DNA of 64,000 nt from Citrus sinensis (taxonomy: Eukaryota; Streptophyta; Magnoliopsida; Sapindales; Rutaceae): positions 44,915,001 through 44,979,000 of the forward strand of contig NC_068558.1 of the NCBI RefSeq assembly GCF_022201045.2, read 5' to 3'. Within the stretch, counting starts at the first letter, position 1. Each line of letters opens with the position of its first letter. This document shows, piece by piece, positions 48,201 through 64,000 of this stretch. Below the pieces are notes generated by a model. That model did not search any database. It worked only from the letters and a program-made list of their open reading frames with translations, and was not told the DNA's origin. A program made the translations under genes and the position numbers.

Positions 48201-51200
48201 AATTTTTTGGGGACGTCGAATCTGAACAAGAAGAGAAAAAAATGGTTTTGTTGGATCTACATTCTGAAGATAGGCCAAACGAATGTGAAGTTGTTGATAA
48301 AAGTGCATCTACCTTGAATAGTGCGTCAAAGGAGAGATCAAGTGGTAAGAGAGCCGACAAGTTTTCAACTCTAGAAACGTACCCGAAATTGGTGCAGAGT
48401 GGTGCGCCTCCTCGTGGACCTGGCCCTGTTTCTGATGCAGGTCAAGCAACCACAGCTCCAGTGCTGATAGAAGAAAATTGGGTATGCTGCGATAAGTGTC
48501 AGAAATGGCGGCTTCTTCCACTTGGTACAAATCCTGACAATCTACCTGAGAAGTGGTTGTGCAGCATGCTTACTTGGCTGTAAGTTCTGTTTGTGTAAAT
48601 TATATTTGCAATATTCATAATATGCAGGTTCAGGAACTCCTGATAAATTGATAGATAATTTTGTTGCTAAAATCATGATTAATTATGGATCTCTCAAAAA
48701 ATTAGAATTTATATTTTATGTTGTGGTTGATGGCTAACAGTGATAAATCAATACCAATGCCTCTGTTTCTCTTGCTAAAGCCTGACTGTTCTATCTCTAC
48801 ATATGTCTAGGCCTGGAATGAACCGATGTAGTGTTAGTGAAGAGGAAACAACAAAAGCTCTGATAGCTCAGTACCAAGTCCCTGGTCCAGAGAGTCAGAA
48901 TAATCTACAAATCAATCCTGGTGGTGTTTTATCAAGCGTAAACTTGGCTGATGTTCAGCACCCTGACCAAAACTACCCAAATTTCAGTTCACATCCCCTT
49001 TCTCATGGTGGAAAGAAAAAACCTGGTCTTAAAGAAATATCCAGTGCCTATAAGGATGGTGCTGCCCCATTGCCAAATTCTATGAAAAAAAACATCCAGG
49101 CATCAGTGAGAAGTGAAAGCTTAAATGATATGTACCATTCACCATTGGCAAGTGAACTAGATGCTCGGCGGCTAAGCAAGTCTAGTGATTTATCTGCGGA
49201 GAAACACAAATATAAGCAGAAAGAGAAGCATAAAATACTAGATCACAATTCTGATGGAGGTATTGCTTTTGATCAGATAAACAGATATTTGTTGTGTAAC
49301 TTGTAAGTATCCGTTATCTTTTAAAACATAATGGTATCCTTTTATGAATCATGTGCTTAGGTGATACCAAGAGTTTAAAGATGAAAAGCAAGAGGGACCC
49401 TGATCGAGAAAGTTTTAGAGCCTCCAAGAAAATCAAGGCTGAAGATTTGAATGGCACTGGTGAAGATTGGATGCCTGAAGTTGGAGGGGCCCGAGGGAAG
49501 GGGGGTCCTAGCTTGAGTAACGGCTTGCCAATTAGCTCATCAGGGAAGGAACAGTCTAGGCATAATGACTATTCTTCTAAGGACTCAAAGTCTGATACAA
49601 AGGACAGGCCACATGTTTCTGCTAAAAAACAGAAAGATAAAGTCAAGGTATCTGTGAATGATGCTACTGCAAAAAAGAGGAAAATGGAGGGTCTTGATAA
49701 TCAAATTTATTTGGGGTCCCTCCCAAGCACAGGCAATGATATTCGGGGCAGCAGAAATTTTGTGGAGGAGTTCAGTGATAATGACCTCAGGAAGGAAAAG
49801 AAAGCCAGAGTATCCAAGTCTGAGGGAAAGGAGTCTAGTGTAAGTAGAGGAAGTGGTAAATCAGACAAAAAAGGCAGTCACACAAAGAACCGGCATTTAG
49901 GTCCAGATGTAGGGAGCTCATTTTCTCAACGAAGCCTGGATGGTCTGGATAATAAAAGGTATTCAGGGCCTGTACAGCCTTCTGTGGCAGCTGCTTCAAG
50001 CTCATCTAAGGTTTCTGGTTCCCATAAAAATAAAGGCAGCTTCCATGAAGCAAAAGGCTCGCCGGTTGAATCAGTTTCTTCATCTCCTATGAGAACATCT
50101 GGAACGAGGAATGTCGATGGAAAAAATGAGTCTCATGATACTGAATTTTTTGGTATTGTTAGTCCTAGAAAATGCCCATTTGATGAAGATGAGGGTGGGA
50201 GTGATAGATCTGGGACAGCAAATAAGGACAAATCCACTGTAGCTCAGCACAGGTCTCTTGAGTCATCCATGCTGACTATGCAGGATAAGGATTTTAGTCA
50301 TTTATCTGGTGATAAAGCTAAAGCAATTGTGCCATCTCCTGATATAGCAAATCGTCATCTTACAAATGGTAATGCTGATTTTTTATTCCAAGACACTCAA
50401 CATTCTAGGAAATCACCAACTGTTGAACAAAGTCGTGATGAAGAAAGAAGAAATGACAGCAGACATCATGCAATTGGTTCTCGTCCACGGAAGTCTTCAA
50501 AGGGGTCTTCTTCACGGTCCAAGGATAAAAGCCGGAGTTCTAAATCAGATTCTGTCTATGAATTGCAAGATCATGTGCCTTCTGATGAAGTAAAACCCAG
50601 GGATGGTAGAAACAGGTTCCAGGAGAAGTTTGGTGTGAAGCCTGAAGAAAACGAGAATAGGTATGTTGATAAGAAAGACTCTGGTGGTAACTTGTGCAGT
50701 GAGGATTCTAAAAGAGAGAATCAACCAAGCGTAGGGGGGCATGGTGGTCCAGATGCTATCTGTGGTCGGGATGCAATGTCCACCCCGAAGCAGAATCTTC
50801 TGCAAGACTGCAACGGTGAAAGATCTTCAAAGGGTTTCATCTCTGACAAAACAGATCAAGGGGAACTTGTCTCCAGTAGAGGGAAGTTGTCGTCTTTACC
50901 ACCTTCTGGAGGAGCACAGAACGAGACACTGGTTCGCTGTCCTCGACCAGCTCATGGGTCACACAAAGGAATTGGATCAGATATTTTGGCAGCTGATGGC
51001 TCTCAAGTGGATGAGGTACCAAAGGTGCCAAAACAAATCAGGAAGGCTGATCATCACAATGGATCCCAGCATATTGGTTCAAGACTCCCTACACAGAATG
51101 GGCACAGGGCCAGGGATCCTGATGCCCCAAGTCCAGCAAGAAAGGATTCCTCAAGTCAAGCAGCTAACAATGCGTTGAAAGAAGCTAAAGATTTGAAGCA

Positions 51201-54200
51201 TCTGGCTGATCGTCTAAAGGTTTTAACTTGTTTTATTTCAATTTGGTACCTGGTAGTATTGTTTCTTCTTAGCACTGAGCAAGACGACTTATCTTTTGCA
51301 GAACTCAGGGTCTAATAGTGAAAGCACAGGGCTTTACTTCCAAGCGGCCCTCAAGTTTCTTCATGGAGCTTCTCTTTTAGAATCTAGCAGCAGCGAGAGT
51401 GCCAAGCATGGAGATTTGTTACAGTCAATGACTATATATAGTAGCACTGCAAAACTATGCGAGTAAGTCAAAAGTTTACCTGGATCTCCAAATCAAGTAG
51501 CCTCCTGATTTCTGGCATGCTTTTTGATTCTTTATTTTTTTTTCTGTGTTGTGGGGGAAGGTAATTGAAGTTACTTTGTTTGAATTAAGTTTAACTTTCT
51601 TTTTTTTTAAATAATTGCCACTGCATGCGGCAGAGATATGAATCCTGCTGCTTTAAATGTGTGCAAGTCAAGGGAAGCTTTGGAGGAACTGTGTGATTAT
51701 TTATTGAATGATGCTTGAGGTTAACAAGCAATGAGATGCATTTTTCACCTTTCATGGATTGCTATTTGCTCAGTGTTGTTTCTTGTCTTGTTAGTTCTTG
51801 ACATTATATTATTAATTATGTTTCCTCAAACATTAAGACAATTGGTCCACTTCACTGTAATGATTCTTCGTCTATAATACATTTTTTTGTGTTTCTTATT
51901 AAAAACAAAAATGAAAATCTTACATTTTTCCACACATGAATTTGAGGCATAGATAGTTAATTTGTTGCTAAACAGATTTTGTTCTTTCTGGTCAAATAAA
52001 CTGTGGGACGATCTTGATTTTATCAAAATTCAATTTATGCTTTTTGAGAAACTTCTAATTTTAATATTATTTTTAGGTTTTGTGCCCATGAGTATGAGAG
52101 ATCCAAAGACATGGCTGCAGCTGCACTAGCCTACAAATGCATGGAGGTGGCATATATGAGAGTAATTTATTCCTCACATTCTAGTGCAAGCAGAGATCGA
52201 CACGAGCTGCAGACATCTTTGCACATGGCTCCTCCTGGTAATTTAAATGAACTCATAGTTTAATCATGTCAGTGCCTGTACAGGATAAAAATTCTGCTTC
52301 TAGTCATCCCTGCATGAAAATGAAGATAATACTGGATGCTATGTGCCTGTTATTCCTTTGGTTCTGTATTCATCATTAGGCAACTGCAAACATCCGCACC
52401 TTTAGATTTTCATAGGAGCTATAAGTCTGGTCACACTTGATGCCCCAATTTGAAAATCCTTATTTTCCCTGGAATGTGATAGTTTGTTTGTGTGGTAGTT
52501 TGTTTGCTCTCCTTGACACTGTTTTGGAAAGTATCAACTGTGAAATGCATTCAACAATGTTGAAATAGGACTGTCATGGTAAAGTATAATGGTGATCATC
52601 ATAAAAATGGATTTTATATGAATAAATGGACTTCAAGTGTGCAGTAGACTTTGTACTTTTGAACTATGCATGCTTTGGAGGGATGTGGTCCTAGATATGA
52701 TGATTAGTAAGTAATCCAATTCTTTGTCTTCTCCTTGTTAACACAATATACTAAAAAAGGATTTTTTGTGGCCATTAATTTGGAATTTGCAAGTTAAAAT
52801 GAAATGAAGTCATAAATGAGTTAAAGATGCAACATGTACACTTATGAATTGAACAAGAGTAAATATAGAACTGTGAAATGATTGTTGTGGCCTTGTGTTT
52901 TTGGGTTTTGTTTGCATATTTGGAATTTGCAATTTAAAATGAAATGCAGCCATAAATGAGTTAAAGATGCAACATTTGCAGTTATGAAATGAAGAAAAGA
53001 AAATAAAGAACTAGTGAAATGATTATTGAATCTCTTGCTTGACAGCTTTACTTGTAGCAGATTCTAGAATTAATGTTGTATGTTGATCAAGGTCTGCATA
53101 GTACACTGGTTTGCCATAGTCTGGAAGTCAAAGACCAAAGTAATTGATTTGTTTTGGGGGACTTTTGACTAGTTTACTTCATTTGTTAAAAATGCTTTGT
53201 TGAATTGGTGGCTTACCAACAGGAAGAATTTTTTCTTAGAAGAATAAAGGAAGGAGGACCAAGGTTCCATCTGTTGGTGCCCATAGAATTTCTTAGCTCT
53301 TAGCCCTATTGTGATATACCCTCTGAATTCTTTTCTCTCAGCTTGGGGTATTGGGATGCTTTCTGATGCCATTGGGCTATTTTAGGTTTTTTACCTTCTA
53401 CCTTGTTTGAATGAGATATTGTTTAACCCTTAGAGGTGGGGCAAACAATGACCATTGGTTTCCGACTAAGAGATTTGAAGTTCAGAACTGCTTTTGGCCA
53501 CCTAATGGGATCTTACATTTCAAGGGGATTTCCAACTAATAAATGTTATGGGGTCCAGCAGTAAGCTCCAGATTTGAACATGGTGCACGTCAAGGGATTT
53601 CTTCGTTATTAAAAATAAAATAGTAAAGTGGAATTTTCACATTGTAACAATGAACCTTGCTAACATTTACTTTTTGGCCTGTTGTTAGTAAAATTGTTCC
53701 CAAATGAACCTTGATAACATTGAAGCTACTAGTTCATATAGTAAATAACTAGAGTAGGACATCAGTACTTTTTCTAATCTATGTTTCGGACAAGAACGCC
53801 ATGTTAAACTCTGTTGATGTTGATGCAGAATTGGAAGATGCTTTTGTCATCTTGGATGTCGAAACCATTGGAAGATGCTTTTGTCATTTTGGATTTCAAA
53901 ACCATTTGAAGATGTTTTTACCTTCCTTTTTTCTTTTATTTTTCGGTTTTGGATTTATGTTTCAATGTTTACCTTCTAAGTATTTTGGTTACTCAGCATT
54001 TGCTAGTCTGATGTTAAACAAGACAAAAAGGAAGTGTAGTAACGACCTTTTTCTTGACATCATGATGATTTTTTAATGTGATCAGGTGAGTCCCCTTCTT
54101 CTTCTGCGTCAGATGTTGATAACCTAAACCATCCAACAACATTGGACAAGGTTGCCTTACCAAAAGGTGTTAGCTCTCCACAAGTCACTGGGAATCATGT

Positions 54201-54771
54201 CATCGCTGCTAGAAACCGTCCTAACTTCTCTCGGTTGCTCAATTTTGTAAGTATAGTTATCCCTTGGAAATTTCCAATTCTTCGTTTGCTGAAAATCCAT
54301 CACAGAAGAACATGGAAAAAGTGTGAAAAAAAAATTATTGTGGAATTGGTATTTCATTTAAGTTCTTTTGAACTGGAAAACTTGGTCATATTGAATCCTG
54401 CAAATAACAAGCAGTCTTCTCTCCTTGCCAACATTTCCCCATTAGCACACAAGTTTAGTCTTCTAATTGAAGCTGGTTATGTTGCTGGCCCATTGCCAAG
54501 CCTTCCTTATCCTTCATCCTACAACTTTATATTAGAGTAGACAAGCATTAACATTATTAAACTTGATGGCCTGCAGGCACAGGATGTAAATTTTGCTATG
54601 GAGGCTTCAAGAAAATCGAGGAGTGCTTTTGCTGCTGCTAGTGTAAGCTTGGAAGAGGGCCAACACAAGGAGGGTATCTCTTCCATCAAGAGGGCTCTTG
54701 ATTTCAACTTTCAAGATGTGGAGGGTTTACTTCGTTTGGTACGGCTGGCAATGGAGGCTATTAGCCGTTAA
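45205..54771 (+). CDS. CW-type (cysteine-tryptophan) zinc finger protein, about 1710 aa
   Basis: Eleven exons: 45205-45390, 46301-46373, 46486-46619, 46727-47119, 47219-48579, 48811-49259, 49361-51219, 51302-51462, 52077-52237, 54086-54246, 54577-54771. The CW domain (about 680-725) shows NWVCCDKCQKWR-LP-G, LPEKWLC and the final NRC: zinc ligands Cys686, Cys689, Cys710 and Cys722, with Trp683 and Trp692. CW domains bind methylated histone H3 lysine 4, so a nuclear chromatin role is expected. The N-terminus is Gly-rich then acidic (EETELEEGEAC); residues 300-660 and 740-1480 are Ser/Lys-rich and probably disordered, with basic clusters such as AKKRKME that may be nuclear signals. The last 220 residues are a conserved helical region (AYKCMEVAYMRVIY, SIKRALDFNFQDVEGLLRL) characteristic of this plant family. 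The specific target genes cannot be told from sequence. Confidence 0.93.
51634..51719 (+). other. Candidate alternative exon with in-frame stop in the CW-domain gene
   Basis: Between exons 8 and 9 lies an AG-flanked, GT-flanked 86-nt segment. Spliced onto exon 8 it stays in frame for 28 codons of ordinary-looking, helix-prone protein (EDMNPAALNV, CKSREALEEL, CDYLLNDA) and then meets TGA (51716-51718). Its use would replace the last 172 residues or send the transcript to nonsense-mediated decay. It is absent from the conserved family protein. Confidence 0.45.
52781..53030. repeat. Direct repeat of about 105 bp in intron 9 of the CW-domain gene
   Basis: Copies start at 52781 and 52921 (offset 140 bp) with tggaaatttgcaa-type text and share CATAAATGAGTTAAAGATGC. 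Identity is high, with scattered changes. No splice-site consequence is apparent. Confidence 0.85.
53831..53920. repeat. 37-bp tandem repeat, about 2.5 copies, intron 9
   Basis: Units start at 53831, 53868 and 53905 with TTGGAAGATGCTTTTGTCAT; the third is partial. The period is not a multiple of three, so the open frame through it is accidental. Confidence 0.9.
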
Positions 54772-57698
54772 AAAAGAGCCCTAATTTTTGTGGAGAAGTT
54801 GTCCAAACCATGGAATGGAAGAATTCTTTTTTGTTGGTGTATCCATGGGTATTGAGCCTCGAAGGAGAAGAAAAGAGGCCACCCTGGTTTCTCTGCTGCT
54901 GTACGAATTAGCTTGACGAACCCGTTATCACCAGCTCACCGACTTCTTTCTGTAGATACGTGCAACAACGTTAGCTTGGATTTTTTATTAATTCTTCCGA
55001 TGCTTCTGCTGTTTTCTGAACTGACAAGGACCAACCTTGTTAAGTTCTGTCTCAGGATTGCTATTCAGGTTGTGTGATGGTTCTGCAGAACTGATTACAA
55101 GCTCCAACAGCAGCCTAATTCATAGTTCAATGGGACTTGGATTGAAGAAATAATATATGTATAAATATAGAACAATTAGCCGGATGCAGGGTGGTAGGAG
55201 TCTGAAAACAGTGTGTGCCATCCCTTTGGCACCCGCGGCGCCCCCCCCCCCCCCCCCCCGAGTGGTTGAGTTTTTGTGTCCTGTTTATTTATTTATTTTT
55301 TTTGGTACTATTAACTCGGAGATACCTTGAGGATGGGTGGCTAATATGTATATGAGCATTTTGGTCAGACTTTTCCGGCAGAGACTGCAATCTTGGTTCG
55401 AGCACAATGTAAACAGGGCTAAAGAGTTGGCAGTCTCAGGTTGGATATTGTCATTTCTCTCGCTCTCTCTTTTGCTTATCCAAATAACTTCTATTATAAT
55501 TTCTTGTCTGCTTGTTCGGCAGGCTTCATTAATTTGTAGTTTGCTGTTGATAAACAAGTAGGAAGAAGTTAGCAAAACTATAAGGTGGAAAATAAAATGC
55601 ATGTATGTAGCTTCCATTAATAAAGACTGCCCGAGCTTCAATTCCTTAAAGGTTTGTAGACTTTATTGTTGTGATTTTTTTTTTAAAAAAAAACTCATAC
55701 AGCATTAAATGCTGTAGTTGCCTCTTAACTTTTATTGCTTTTGTTTTATTTATTTATTTTTTGTTTTGGGTGGCAGTGGCTATTTATGTACATAAATATA
55801 TCGTTGAATCAAGTCTACTCTTGGAACAAGGAAAAATTTTTATTTGAAACAAGTATTTACTACAGCATCTGCAAAGGCAGATGCTAACAGGTATGGCTGC
55901 TTCTCCCTCATCTTTTAGTCTCTCAAGATTGTGAAGATTCTCCCTCATCTATCTTTTATTTTATTTTATGAAATGATAATTTACCTCAAATGATATACCC
56001 ATGTGGATTTCAGTTACAAGGATGCTAGTTTATTTAATTACAATCTGGCTATGATATGATCACTTTTCTTATCTTGGGAGATTGGCCAAGTTCTGAACTT
56101 GACAGGGTCTTTGGTTTCAGGTTCAGCACCTGGACTCTGGAGACAGTTGCGACTAGCTGCAGAAATGACAATGAATGAAATGGCCTCATGGAAAATATGC
56201 ATTCATATATATATATATATATACACTATATAGATAGTTTTGTAATTGGTAGTATTCTTTTAGATTAGTTATATACAAATTTTATACAAGTCACTGACAA
56301 TGAAATTTTGATCTCATTCACGCTCACCTAGTTTGGTAAATGTACAGTAACCATTAGTGACATTGATTCAAGTTTTCACAATAAACTTTGTATCCCATTG
56401 GTTTTTAGAGTTTTGCCTTTTCAGCTGATGAATTGAAGCTGGATGCTCGAAGCTGGTATAGTTCTGACCCAGTTGTCAAATTTGTACAGAATGAATGTAG
56501 AACAAACACAGCATTCTTCTAATTCTGCTCTCTTATTTCACTTGTGCTAATGAGTGTCTTTATTTTTAATGTCCTGAAGGCTAATTTTTTAATCCACTAA
56601 TGCTACTTAGGGAGCATTTACTCAGAGATAGAGGAGTATCCAGACTATACAATACACGTTTTTGTTCCCCCCCGCCCCTTCTTTTCTCCTCTATTATTAT
56701 TATGTTATTGAATATTTATTTAGAAGGTGTTTTGAAACTCAACTCAAATTCAGGACATTCACTAGAATTCTCTGATAGGACTACGCTATAATTTGTGCTT
56801 TTAATACATGCTCGTTACGGGACGTAATTGTATTTTCGATATATAGTTGCTAAGCTTAAATTATTCCTCGTTCTTCTTGAATAAAAATAGAGAGAACGAT
56901 ACAGAAAACCAACGATGCGCCGCAAGATGGACTTTTGGTTGCAGGAATTTCGGCTTCGAATTAAGATTGAATGAGATTATAAAGAGTAAGTGCATGGATT
57001 TTCATCAAATGCTTGTTAATTTCGGTTGATGGGACTGTGTCGCGGGTGCAACAGTCCCACCAATGATACCGCGACCCATAGCCCTCGTTAGGTGCATTGC
57101 GTTGTTTGATTGAAAGAATAGAAAGTGTTTATGTTTGCCTCAATTTCAACACTAACTGCATCATTAGGCCGTTCCCCAGCCCAAGCTTCCAGTAGAAACA
57201 AAAGAAAGTTTAGTGCGTTCTTTTAGGATGAATGAAAATCTCTTTTAATTTAAAGAAAAAAGTATTGGGCTCCAGATTTAATTGATGAAAAGCTTTTGTC
57301 TGCAACCATCCCCGAGTCACTCGACACTATGAATCACGACGGCCAATGGCACATAATAGAAAAATCAATAACGCTTTTCCTGTTAATTTTCTTTTCCTTT
57401 TTCCCCTTTTTTGGGGTTCCTCCAGCTCCAAGAACGAATGGTATGATGTATTACACAAAACTGAGGGAAAGTCCACAAAAATTCTCCAGTCACTGGTAGG
57501 TACCATCTTTCCTAGTGTCAAAAGAAGCCACCACCACAACTACACAGACAGCATTTACAGCATCTTTTATGTTTTCAACTTCAATTTCCATGCAGCCACC
57601 ACCATCATCAAATCAAAAATTTTACTTCCCAGCTCTCTCTATGCCTTTTTCAGCGCATGCATCTCGGCTCTCACTCCGCCTGCCTTTTCATCATCAAA
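54772..57698. other. Convergent 3' flanks of the CW-domain gene and cullin-1
   Basis: The two genes face each other here. The sequence holds their 3' UTRs and about 2 kb without a recognisable gene. Landmarks are a C19 run at 55241-55259, a T10A9 palindrome near 55675-55693, an (AT)n run at 56206-56222 and a C-rich patch near 56668. Frames are short and unconvincing. Confidence 0.6.
55241..55259. repeat. C19 homopolymer
   Basis: Nineteen consecutive C follow GCGGCG in an otherwise AT-rich 3' flank. Runs this long are unstable and error-prone in sequencing, so the length should be regarded as uncertain. Confidence 0.9.
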
Positions 57699-62898
<5,200 letters not shown>

Positions 62899-62915
62899 TG
62901 CTAAACAATAATTAC

Positions 62916-63374
62916 CTGCAATTAAACACAAAGAAAAAAAAACCCCATAAATAAGTAAACAATGCACAAAACTAACAAGCATCATAACTAATTCCGCTCA
63001 TTATTTATTTCTTCGCCAGCAATTTCTTAAAACACAAAAGAACTAGTATTATTAATTTTCCTTCTCGATACAAAAACCTAATAATACGCGCAGTTATGAT
63101 AAGACTGAACCGAGAATTTGGAACAAACCAATACGATTAGAGGCCGTACAGGTTTTAAATAAACACAAAAAAAAACCTAAAAATCAACTACGATTGTTAT
63201 TAATATTTAATATTGTTGAAGTAAAAGGAATAAAAAAAGAATCACATGACATCGATTGGCGACGAAGAAGACACAAAAGAACGATTAAAAACAATTGAAT
63301 AAATAAAGAAATGCTGACGAAAAGAAAAGAAAAGAAAGAGAATCGTAGAGCGAAGGGGCAGGGGCAAAACGCAC
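62916..63374 (-). other. Inferred 5' UTR intron of cullin-1
   Basis: On the minus strand a donor TATACG|GTGCGT (exon end at 63375) and an acceptor TTAATTGCAG|GTAATT (exon start at 62915) frame a 459-bp intron placed 17 bp upstream of the ATG. The upstream leader would run to about 63450. The splice sites are good; transcript evidence was not available. Confidence 0.6.
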
Positions 63375-63375
63375 C

Positions 63376-64000
63376 GTATAGCAACGGATGAGGGAGAGCG
63401 AGACGAGAATCGAGGAGGGAACCCTAACAGAAGAAGAATAGAGAGATCGCTTCGGTAAAATTATTAAAAATTTATCAATGAGAGGGGATTTTGGGGAGAA
63501 GACTTCGCTTTTAAAAGGATGATTAAAGACTTCGGTTTTAAAGGATGATTAAATTTACTAAAAAGGATTGGGATTTGTTGGCACGGAATCCAATATCATG
63601 CTTTTAGGAAGGTTTTTAGAGCCCTCCGTTTGTTTCAGACCTCCAGTTTTCCTTTTTCTTTTTTTTTTCTTCTTTCTTTTCTATATATATACAATATATA
63701 TCCATTATTATTGTCGTCGGTCGGCGTTGAACTTATACGTATTCCCGCATATTATTTATTAAGAATTTTAAATAATTTTATTTTTTTTAACACAAATTTT
63801 TATTAGCTTTAAATGAATAATTTGAGTCTCAATGTAATTCTAGTAATAGTATATTTGACAATTCAAAATAAATATTATATGCCTCCGTTGCCTAAGGTCT
63901 TTAACAAACTCCCTTCTTTAGCTTTTTCCCAAGCTACCGTTAGTCCGTTAGATGCAATCTCACGGCTGATTTTGAGATGCCCAGCCACGTGGAGCGACCT
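63376..64000. promoter_or_regulatory. Promoter region of cullin-1
   Basis: The leader (to about 63450) carries CTGTTAGGGTT on the sense strand, close to the telo-box seen in many plant housekeeping promoters. A G-box CCACGTGG is near the right edge (core 63986-63991). An (AT)n run sits at 63682-63690. No further gene is visible before the window ends. Confidence 0.4.

Noticed and set aside
49658..51178. Alternative frames of up to 145 codons within the CW-domain gene
   Set aside because: They lie inside the large exon 7, whose main frame is continuous with the flanking exons and conserved in the family.

Overview
The window is nuclear DNA from a flowering plant, a eudicot. Every gene is intron-rich with GT-AG junctions, except one GC-AG intron and one intronless gene. 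The spliced proteins read as full-length plant orthologues, and the spacers are AT-rich and full of small class II transposons. I would guess a woody rosid such as Citrus, but that is an impression and not demonstrated. All exon models were built by hand from frame, splice sites and family knowledge. Start and stop codons and exon phases were checked for every model.

Layout: (1) 1414-4781, minus, a five-finger CCCH zinc finger protein of the ZFN/C3H32 type (7 exons, 477 aa). (2) 5.0-13.2 kb, a transposon-rich spacer. It holds hAT-like elements, a Mutator-like element (MULE) nested inside one of them, a PIF/Harbinger-like element and foldback MITEs. (3) 13198-18442, plus, plastid peptide chain release factor 1 (APG3 type, 15 exons, 416 aa). 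(4) 19278-24427, plus, a thioredoxin-like/six-hairpin protein of the SPATA20/DUF255 family (15 exons, 846 aa). (5) 25862-27100, plus, an intronless organellar mTERF protein (412 aa). (6) 29.1-29.7 kb, two gene fossils: a frameshifted mTERF piece and one exon of a family-35 beta-galactosidase with a stop codon. (7) 30552-36614, plus, the peroxisomal AAA ATPase PEX6 (16 exons, 933 aa). (8) 36.6-45.2 kb, a second repeat-rich spacer with a well-delimited hAT-like element and a longer inverted-repeat element. (9) 45205-54771, plus, a 1710-aa CW-domain zinc finger protein. (10) 57699-62898, minus, cullin-1 (19 coding exons, 738 aa, plus an inferred 5' UTR intron).

The genes do not form a pathway. 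They are housekeeping functions: RNA binding, plastid translation termination, organellar gene expression, peroxisome import, chromatin reading and SCF ubiquitin ligase scaffolding. The PEX6 - CW protein - cullin order resembles an Arabidopsis chromosome 1 interval as I remember it.

No new defence or biosynthetic system was found. The points most worth a second look are the nested MULE with a paralogous empty site, a candidate stop-carrying alternative exon in the CW gene, a 22-nt microexon that splits the CxxC motif of the SPATA20-like gene, a GC-AG intron in cullin-1, the beta-galactosidase/mTERF fossils, and possible alternative translation starts in the SPATA20-like, PEX6 and CW genes.
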